From DATASD01 sp035478835 (GTDB lineage Bacteria; Patescibacteriota; Saccharimonadia; Saccharimonadales; UBA4665): a DNA stretch of 64,000 bases. A model generated the notes under the pieces. That model saw only the letters and a list, made by a program, of their open reading frames with translations, did no database searches and was not told where the DNA came from. How positions within the stretch are numbered: position 1 is the stretch's first letter; every line of letters begins with the position of its first letter. Positions 59,130 through 64,000 of the stretch are shown piece after piece. The DNA is taken from the NCBI GenBank assembly GCA_035478835.1, contig DATIJH010000009.1:1-64000 (forward strand), in the 5' to 3' direction. Made by a program: the position numbers and the translations under genes.

Positions 59130-60055
59130 GCGTTTTCCTCGGTTAATTGCAGCAAGATGGCGTGCATGGCGTCGTACGTTGAGCGGTCGCTGCCGTGGTG
59201 GCCGGCGATTGTCCAGATAAGATGGCTGTTTGGCAGCGCCTGGTGCATGTTGTATGCCGTAATCGGAGGACAAACCATGTCGTAGCGGCCTTGCACGAGC
59301 CAAATCGGCATCTTGAGTTTGTGTGCATTATGCAGGATGTACTTATCCGGCATGAAGCACCCGTTTTGGAGGTACGCGGTTTCGATGCGCACGCCCGCGG
59401 GGTCGTAATCTTCGGGACCCGGCGCCATAAAGCGATCGTCCAGTGAAAGCAGCGCGCCTTCCAGGCACTCGTACGCATAGCCTGAATCCCGCGCTGCTGC
59501 TTCGTCGCCGTGCAAAATGCGTTCGGCGTGATACTTGCTGGGATTTGCCTGGTGGCTTTTGGGTGTTTTTGCCAGATATGCATCCCAAATGTCCGGGTAA
59601 AATGCGCGAAAATCGCCGTTGTCGAGCCAGCTGGCTTCTTCTTTTGTTCCGGTAAAAATGCCACGCAGCGCCATGGCCTTGACGCGCGCCGGATATTTGA
59701 GCGCGTACGCAAACGCCAGGCATGAACCCCACGAGCCGCCGGTGATAACAAATGTGTCGAGCTTAAGATGTACAGCGATTTTTTCGATATCCTCTACCAG
59801 ATCGGCGGTCGTGTTGTGCTCCAGCGATCCGTACGGCAAACTGCGGCCGCACCCGCGCTGATCAAAAAAGATAACGCGCTGCTTTTTAGGGTCAAATGAT
59901 TGGCGGTGTTTGTTGCTGCACCCGCTCCCTGGCCCGCCGTGCAAGTAGACGATAGGTGTTGTGGCGTCGGCTGCGCCCCAATCCTGCACATAAAGTTGGT
60001 GGCCGTCGCCGACTTCTAAAAATAATTCCTGGATAGTGTGTGCGTCTGGCGTCAT
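59126..60055 (-). CDS. pip: Proline iminopeptidase
   Basis: 309 aa. Family S33 hallmarks: VYLHGGPGSGCS (oxyanion HGGPG), FFDQRGCGRSLPYG, ITGGSWGSCLAFAYA (nucleophile Ser), GRYDMVCPP with the Asp, and IAGHHGSD with the His. It releases N-terminal proline from peptides and is soluble. A strong AAAGGAG precedes the ATG 10 nt after the exonuclease III stop. The stop overlaps the MazG-like ATG. Useful for peptide scavenging in a host-dependent cell. Confidence 0.93.
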   Translation of the reverse strand: MTPDAHTIQELFLEVGDGHQLYVQDWGAADATTPIVYLHGGPGSGCSNKHRQSFDPKKQRVIFFDQRGCGRSLPYGSLEHNTTADLVEDIEKIAVHLKLDTFVITGGSWGSCLAFAYALKYPARVKAMALRGIFTGTKEEASWLDNGDFRAFYPDIWDAYLAKTPKSHQANPSKYHAERILHGDEAAARDSGYAYECLEGALLSLDDRFMAPGPEDYDPAGVRIETAYLQNGCFMPDKYILHNAHKLKMPIWLVQGRYDMVCPPITAYNMHQALPNSHLIWTIAGHHGSDRSTYDAMHAILLQLTEENA

Positions 60056-60065
60056 GGCTGCTCCT

Positions 60066-60866
60066 TTAGATGTCGAGGGTGATACTTACCGGGCAGTGAT
60101 CGGATCCCATAATGTCGGGGTGGATCTCGGCGGCTTTGACTTTGCTCTTCAGGCTTTTGGAAACCAAAAAATAATCAATGCGCCAGCCAACGTTGCGCTC
60201 GCGGGAGCGCGCAAAGTGGCTCCACCAGGTGTAAAACCCGTTGCCTTTTTTGAACAAGCGCAGCGTGTCGATGTATCCGGCGTCCAGAAAGTTTTGGAAG
60301 CCCTCGCGCTCTTCATCGGTAAAGCCTTTTTTGCCGCGGTTGGGTTTGGGGTTGGCCAGGTCGTCCTCGGTGTGCGCTACGTTTAAGTCGCCGCAAAAAA
60401 CAACCGGCTTGGTTTTTTCGAGCTCTTTGCAGTAGGCCAAAAACGCCGGATCCCAGTGTTTGTGGCGCAGGTCGAGGCGGCTTAAATCATCCTTGGCGTT
60501 CGGCGTGTACACCGTGACCAGGTAGAATTTTTCGTATTCGGCGGTGATGATGCGGCCTTCGCGGGCAGAATCGCGCGTCTCGGTATCTATAAAATTGTAC
60601 TTTTCGGCGAACGCCGTTGGAAAGCCATTGGTGACGCTGATGGGTTTTGGTTTGGTGAAAATCGCGGTGCCGCTGTAGCCTTTTTTATCGGCGGAGTTCC
60701 AGTATTCGGCGTAGTCTCCAAGGTCGACGACGGCTTGGTCTTGTGTAGCTTTGGTCTCTTGCAGACACAAAATATCCGGTTTGTCCTTTTGTACAAACGG
60801 CGCCAGCGCGTCTTTGCGCGTCACGGCGCGGATTCCATTTACGTTCCAGGAAAAAATATGTAACAT
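60066..60866 (-). CDS. xth: Exodeoxyribonuclease III (AP endonuclease)
   Basis: 266 aa. EEP-fold motifs: FSWNVNGIRAV, ILCLQETKA with the metal-binding Glu, FCGDLNVAHTEDDLANPK with Asp/Asn, WRIDYFLVS, and GSDHCPVSI with the catalytic Asp-His. It cleaves 5' to abasic sites and acts as a 3' exonuclease in base excision repair. TATACT with a 28-nt leader and a CGAGG ribosome binding site precede it. First gene of the five-gene operon. Confidence 0.95.
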   Translation of the reverse strand: MLHIFSWNVNGIRAVTRKDALAPFVQKDKPDILCLQETKATQDQAVVDLGDYAEYWNSADKKGYSGTAIFTKPKPISVTNGFPTAFAEKYNFIDTETRDSAREGRIITAEYEKFYLVTVYTPNAKDDLSRLDLRHKHWDPAFLAYCKELEKTKPVVFCGDLNVAHTEDDLANPKPNRGKKGFTDEEREGFQNFLDAGYIDTLRLFKKGNGFYTWWSHFARSRERNVGWRIDYFLVSKSLKSKVKAAEIHPDIMGSDHCPVSITLDI

Positions 60867-60931
60867 GGCAGCCTCGCTTTAGTCTTAAAAAGTATAGCAT
60901 CGTCCGGCATTGTCTGCTACAATCGCGGCAG

Positions 60932-61642
60932 ATGAGCTACAAACGCGTGCTTCTGAAATTTTCCGGTGAGCAGCTGTCTGGCCGGCACGAATTTGGCATT
61001 GATCCTGCGGTGGTCCGCTACATTGCCGCCGAAGTCAAAAAAGTTGTAAAAAGCGGCTGCCAGGTCATTTTGATTGTTGGCGGCGGCAATGCGGTGCGCG
61101 GCGCAGAAGTTGCCGGCAATGGCATCAAGCGTGTCACGGCCGATCAGATGGGCATGCTCAGCGGCCTCATGAACGCCATGGCGGTCACCGATATTTTTGA
61201 AAGCCAAGGCGTAACAACGCGCTGTATGAGTAATGTGTATGCTACGCAGCTGGCCGAGTCCTACTCCTACCGTTTAGCCGAAAAACACCTGGAGCGAAAC
61301 CGCGTGCTGGTGATCGCCGGGGGCATTGGCCGGCCGTACTTTACGCATGACACCGCGGCGGTGAGCATTGGGCTTGAGCTCGACTGCGACATCGTATGCA
61401 AAGCCACCAAAGTCGACGGCGTGTACGACAAAGATCCGAACAAGTTTACGGACGCGGTGCGCATCCAAAAACTTACGCATCAAAAAGCGCTCGAAACAGC
61501 CGCCATTAAAGTGATGGACAAAGCTGCGCTTGGCCTGGCGCTCGAACAAAATATGCCGGTGATGGTATTTGATGCCATGAAGCGTGGCAATTTTTTGGCT
61601 GTGGCCAAAGGCAAAGATATCGGCACGCTGATCGCCGAGTAA
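60932..61642 (+). CDS. pyrH: UMP kinase
   Basis: 236 aa. LKFSGEQLSG (family usually LKxSGE), VILIVGGGNAVRG, MNAMAVTDIFESQGV, VLVIAGGIGRPYFTHDTAAV and the Thr/Asp-rich KVDGVYDKDPNKF with KVMDKAALGLALEQNMPVMV. It phosphorylates UMP to UDP and is usually essential. TACAAT (60918-60923) begins 14 nt before the ATG, so the transcript is leaderless. Its stop is 1 nt from the convergent MBL gene. Confidence 0.96.
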   Translation: MSYKRVLLKFSGEQLSGRHEFGIDPAVVRYIAAEVKKVVKSGCQVILIVGGGNAVRGAEVAGNGIKRVTADQMGMLSGLMNAMAVTDIFESQGVTTRCMSNVYATQLAESYSYRLAEKHLERNRVLVIAGGIGRPYFTHDTAAVSIGLELDCDIVCKATKVDGVYDKDPNKFTDAVRIQKLTHQKALETAAIKVMDKAALGLALEQNMPVMVFDAMKRGNFLAVAKGKDIGTLIAE

Positions 61643-61643
61643 T

Positions 61644-62279
61644 TTACAGCGCCAGGGTTTCGCCTGGCTGCAGCACACGGTACGTGCCGCCAAAACTTTC
61701 GGCCATTGCCTGCAGACGGGTGTTCACAAGCACGGCGCCGCGCTCAGAAAGATATGTGTCATGCGTAGGAAACGCGAATTTTGGTTTTATGGCTGCCAAA
61801 AAATCAAGTGATTCGGCCACTTTGAGCCATGGACCGGATGATGGCAAGGCCAATACCTGCACCGGCTTGCCCGGTTCTACGAACGAGTCGCCGGGATAAT
61901 ACAGCCCGCTATTTATGAGTACGCCGACGTTTTGGTCGCGCGGAATACTGCGGTACACCTCGGCGTGCAGGCCGCCAAAGAACTCGAGCGTAAAGGCGCC
62001 GACGGTCACTGACGTGCCCGGCTCGACGACGGTAATGTGCAGGTCGGCTGCGGCCTCGGCGACTTGCCTGGTGCTAAAAATCTGCGCGTCGGGGTTGGCC
62101 GCGGCAATGGCGTGGACCTTTTCGCTATCAAAATGATCGGCGTGCACGTGCGTAATAACGACAGCGGTAATTCCGGTAAAGTCATTGAATGATTCCGAAA
62201 ATTTGCCCGGATCAACCACGAGCTTCTGCCCCTGATCTTCGACAACAAAACAAGCGTGTTCATACTTGGTGATGTTCAT
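61644..62279 (-). CDS. MBL-fold metal-dependent hydrolase
   Basis: 211 aa. ITHVHADHFD is the metallo-beta-lactamase HxHxDH motif, LVVDPGKF the first strand, YYPGDSFVEPG the metal-bridging Asp strand, and FPTHDTYLSERG the last His. This spacing is that of the UlaG/UPF0173-like subfamily (beta-lactamase_2-like), soluble hydrolases of unknown substrate. GGAGG lies 8 nt before the ATG, and a TATAAT about 32 nt upstream. Confidence 0.85.
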   Translation of the reverse strand: MNITKYEHACFVVEDQGQKLVVDPGKFSESFNDFTGITAVVITHVHADHFDSEKVHAIAAANPDAQIFSTRQVAEAAADLHITVVEPGTSVTVGAFTLEFFGGLHAEVYRSIPRDQNVGVLINSGLYYPGDSFVEPGKPVQVLALPSSGPWLKVAESLDFLAAIKPKFAFPTHDTYLSERGAVLVNTRLQAMAESFGGTYRVLQPGETLAL

Positions 62280-62315
62280 GCGTCGCCCTCCTAACTGTAC
62301 TTAATTATAGCAGCA

Positions 62316-62930
62316 TTACCAGTCCTCACGAGCTGGATGACTGGCGCTTAGCTGTGTCGCGTAAGGAGTAAAATCGTTGTCGCGCAAAATACCCAGTAAA
62401 ACGTGCCGCCGCCCGGAAGCGAGCCGCACGTCGCGCGCTGTGAGCATATCTGGCTCCCAGACGAGCTCAAGCTGCGTCGCGAAATCGCTCATGTCGTACG
62501 TGGGCCACACTTTTGCAGGCATTCCGCCCTTTTTCTGGTAGTTGGTCGGCTGAATATTCGGCTCGACGCACCCCGACCGCTGGAGCCGGCCAATGAGACC
62601 GGCGCTGGTCGCGAACGTCAGGTCCCATGGATTGGCGTTGGAATCGGGCACTCCAGACCGTAAGTCGTCTCTGGCGAATAGCAGCTTGGTAAAATGTCCT
62701 ACGAACGGCTTTGTGATTTCATGATTTCTGATGCAGTCGTAGAGGCCATGGGCTATCGAGTCTTCCAATCCGCTTATGCCAGCGCTGACGCGCAAAATAG
62801 TTCCAAGGCGATGGACCAAGGTTTCGCGCTCCTCCGGGCTCGTGGCGGCAAGCATAAAGCCCGGATGCATCTCCGGGTATGTTCGCTCATATAAACCGAG
62901 CGGGTTCGGTTTTTCAATAATAATGCTCAT
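62316..62930 (-). CDS. Hypothetical protein directly behind tRNA-Ser
   Basis: 204 aa from the ATG at 62930; the open frame continues through the tRNA gene but that part is not coding. Soluble, no family recognised; tracts such as NPWDLTFATSAGLIGRLQRS and MSDFATQLELVWEPDML suggest an alpha/beta domain. Only 8 nt separate the tRNA-Ser CCA end from the ATG and no separate promoter fits, so the gene is likely co-transcribed with the tRNA. Processing of the tRNA 3' end would give a nearly leaderless mRNA. Confidence 0.55.
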   Translation of the reverse strand: MSIIIEKPNPLGLYERTYPEMHPGFMLAATSPEERETLVHRLGTILRVSAGISGLEDSIAHGLYDCIRNHEITKPFVGHFTKLLFARDDLRSGVPDSNANPWDLTFATSAGLIGRLQRSGCVEPNIQPTNYQKKGGMPAKVWPTYDMSDFATQLELVWEPDMLTARDVRLASGRRHVLLGILRDNDFTPYATQLSASHPAREDW

Positions 62931-62938
62931 ACGAATTT

Positions 62939-63029
62939 TGGCGGAGAGAGAGGGATTCGAACCCTCGACAGAGTCACCCCTGTACTCGCCTTCCAAGCGA
63001 GCGCACTAGACCAACTATGCGACCTCTCC
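62939..63029 (-). tRNA. tRNA-Ser (anticodon GGA)
   Basis: Acceptor GGAGAGG pairs with TCTCTCC (one G-T). The anticodon stem CTCGC/GCGAG holds the loop TTGGAAG with anticodon GGA. A long variable arm (TACAGGGGTGACTCTGTC region) marks it as class II. T arm GAGGGTTCGAATCCCTC. Discriminator G and an encoded CCA end at 62939. A TATAAT (63040-63045) lies 11 nt upstream of the mature 5' end. Confidence 0.95.
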
Positions 63030-63158
63030 AACGTTGCCCATTATACCGCATGCCGGCCTGTTTTGCCGATAAAACCCGGCCGTTGACGGGTGTTGTACCA
63101 AAATTTACGACAAAACTATCTTGCAGTATGCGCAACGGCGCGGGTACACTACCTAGTA

Positions 63159-64000
63159 ATGCCTATCATTGAACTCAACCAGGTCAGCAAGTTATATGGT
63201 TTTGGCGAGGCGACGAGTGTCGCGCTCGATGAAGTCAGCCTGACTATTGAGCCGGGTGAATTCGTTGCGGTTATGGGGCCGAGCGGCTGCGGCAAATCAA
63301 CACTTATGAACGTGATCGGTTTGCTTGATCGGCCAACGCACGGCTCGTACCGTTTGCACGAACGCGAATCTTCTAAATTACGGGCCGGCCGCCGCGCTAA
63401 AATCCGTCGCGATATGGTGGGGTTTATTTTTCAGTCGTTTAATTTGCTGCCGCGTTTGACAGTGATCGAAAATGTGGCCCTGCCCTTGCTTTATAAGGGG
63501 ATGTCGGCGCAAAAACGTATTAAACTGGCCAGCAATATGCTGGAGCGCGTCGGCCTGCGCGACCGCGAATATTATTTTCCGCGCCATTTAAGCGGCGGCC
63601 AAACGCAGTGCGTGGCAATTGCCCGCGCGCTGGTGAACAATCCTAAAATTATTATCGCCGATGAGCCGACTGGCAACCTGGACAGTAACAGCAGCCGCCT
63701 GGTCATGGAGCTGCTTAGCGAAATTCACAAAACCGGCAACACTATTTTGTTTGTGACGCACAATCCGGAACTCACCCGCTACGCCACGCGCGTTGTGTAC
63801 ATGCACGACGGCGCGATTGTACACGACGAGCAGACTGCCATCGGCGAAATCGCCGCCACCGCCCGCAAAGTCATGTACACCATCCCAACGACCACCGAAG
63901 AAGACGATCTTGCCGGCGTATCCGTGCTTATGAAAGCACGCGAGGAACCTGCAAAATCGCGCCGGACTTCGCCCAAAAAAGCTGGCGCTGCCGGCAAAAA
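63159..64000 (+). CDS. ABC transporter ATP-binding protein (MacB/LolD-like), 3' end cut
   Basis: At least 280 aa, open at the window edge. Walker A GPSGCGKST, Q-loop FIFQSFNLLPRLTV, signature LSGGQTQCVAIARALV, Walker B IIIADEPTGNLDS, and H-loop LFVTHNPELTRYA. The LSGGQ is intact, but the following residues are TQC where the family almost always has QQR. After ~225 residues there is an extra Lys/Ala-rich tail. Partner permease is probably encoded beyond the window. TACACT (63145-63150) begins 14 nt before the ATG. Confidence 0.9.
   Translation, partial: MPIIELNQVSKLYGFGEATSVALDEVSLTIEPGEFVAVMGPSGCGKSTLMNVIGLLDRPTHGSYRLHERESSKLRAGRRAKIRRDMVGFIFQSFNLLPRLTVIENVALPLLYKGMSAQKRIKLASNMLERVGLRDREYYFPRHLSGGQTQCVAIARALVNNPKIIIADEPTGNLDSNSSRLVMELLSEIHKTGNTILFVTHNPELTRYATRVVYMHDGAIVHDEQTAIGEIAATARKVMYTIPTTTEEDDLAGVSVLMKAREEPAKSRRTSPKKAGAAGK

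Overview
The window reads as a compact bacterial chromosome segment from the Candidate Phyla Radiation (Patescibacteria), most likely a Saccharibacteria (TM7) genome. This is inferred from protein style and gene content, not from a database search. Genes are short and tightly packed. TGA works as a stop codon. Alanine/proline-rich low-complexity tails are common. There is a class-B PBP/FtsW division cluster without its usual ligase neighbours, a sigma region 4 plus HARE-HTH protein, a DUF3048 protein, a PEGA protein, a sortase, and many proteins with no recognisable family. All three tRNA genes encode their 3' CCA.

Layout. 1-8150: an RNase HI tail, a multi-pass membrane protein, a GNAT, a NYN nuclease-like protein, a DUF4868/KwaB-like protein, unknowns, RadC and a Pif1/RecD-like helicase. 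8160-17000: the division/wall cluster mraZ-rsmH-ftsL-ftsI-mraY-ftsW-murG-ftsQ, opened by a promoter carrying four phased MraZ boxes and closed by a terminator. 17000-17700: a gene-free, hairpin-rich stretch. 17700-23010 (mostly minus): sigma4/HARE protein, topA, a small gene behind an attenuator-like leader, and dprA. 23100-23465: a gene-free transcription unit with a near-consensus promoter, many helices and an intrinsic terminator, probably an undescribed structured RNA. 23500-32000: pth, a secreted C39-like protease, der, an RsuA/RluB synthase, and a histidine kinase/response regulator pair. 32100-40000: tRNA-Glu, an apparently foreign serine hydrolase, small enzymes, a MarR/CPBP divergent pair, and a large membrane protein translationally coupled to an ECF sigma factor. 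40100-45250: three sigma-70-like genes, rlmH, and a umuD-like/umuC pair. 45290-51900: a second kinase/regulator pair, DUF3048, ribA, gltX and a membrane protein. 52000-57300: PEGA protein, palindromic element, sortase, tRNA-Leu, and tandem paralogues of unknown function. 57360-62930: an ATGA-coupled five-gene operon (exoA, pip, MazG-like, hydrolase-like, NnrD-like), pyrH, an MBL hydrolase, and a gene 8 nt behind tRNA-Ser. The window ends inside an ABC transporter ATPase.

Gene expression follows two styles. In at least 18 genes a TANNNT-type -10 hexamer starts 12-17 nt before the start codon, so transcripts should be leaderless or nearly so. Genes with a longer leader usually carry a GGAG/AAGG Shine-Dalgarno.

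The strongest novelty candidates are: (1) the structured RNA at about 23135-23465; (2) a 138-nt palindromic element inserted exactly in frame at codon 2 of umuC, with a second long perfect palindrome at 53560-53683; and (3) a UmuD homologue that has lost both catalytic residues and starts near the UmuD' position.
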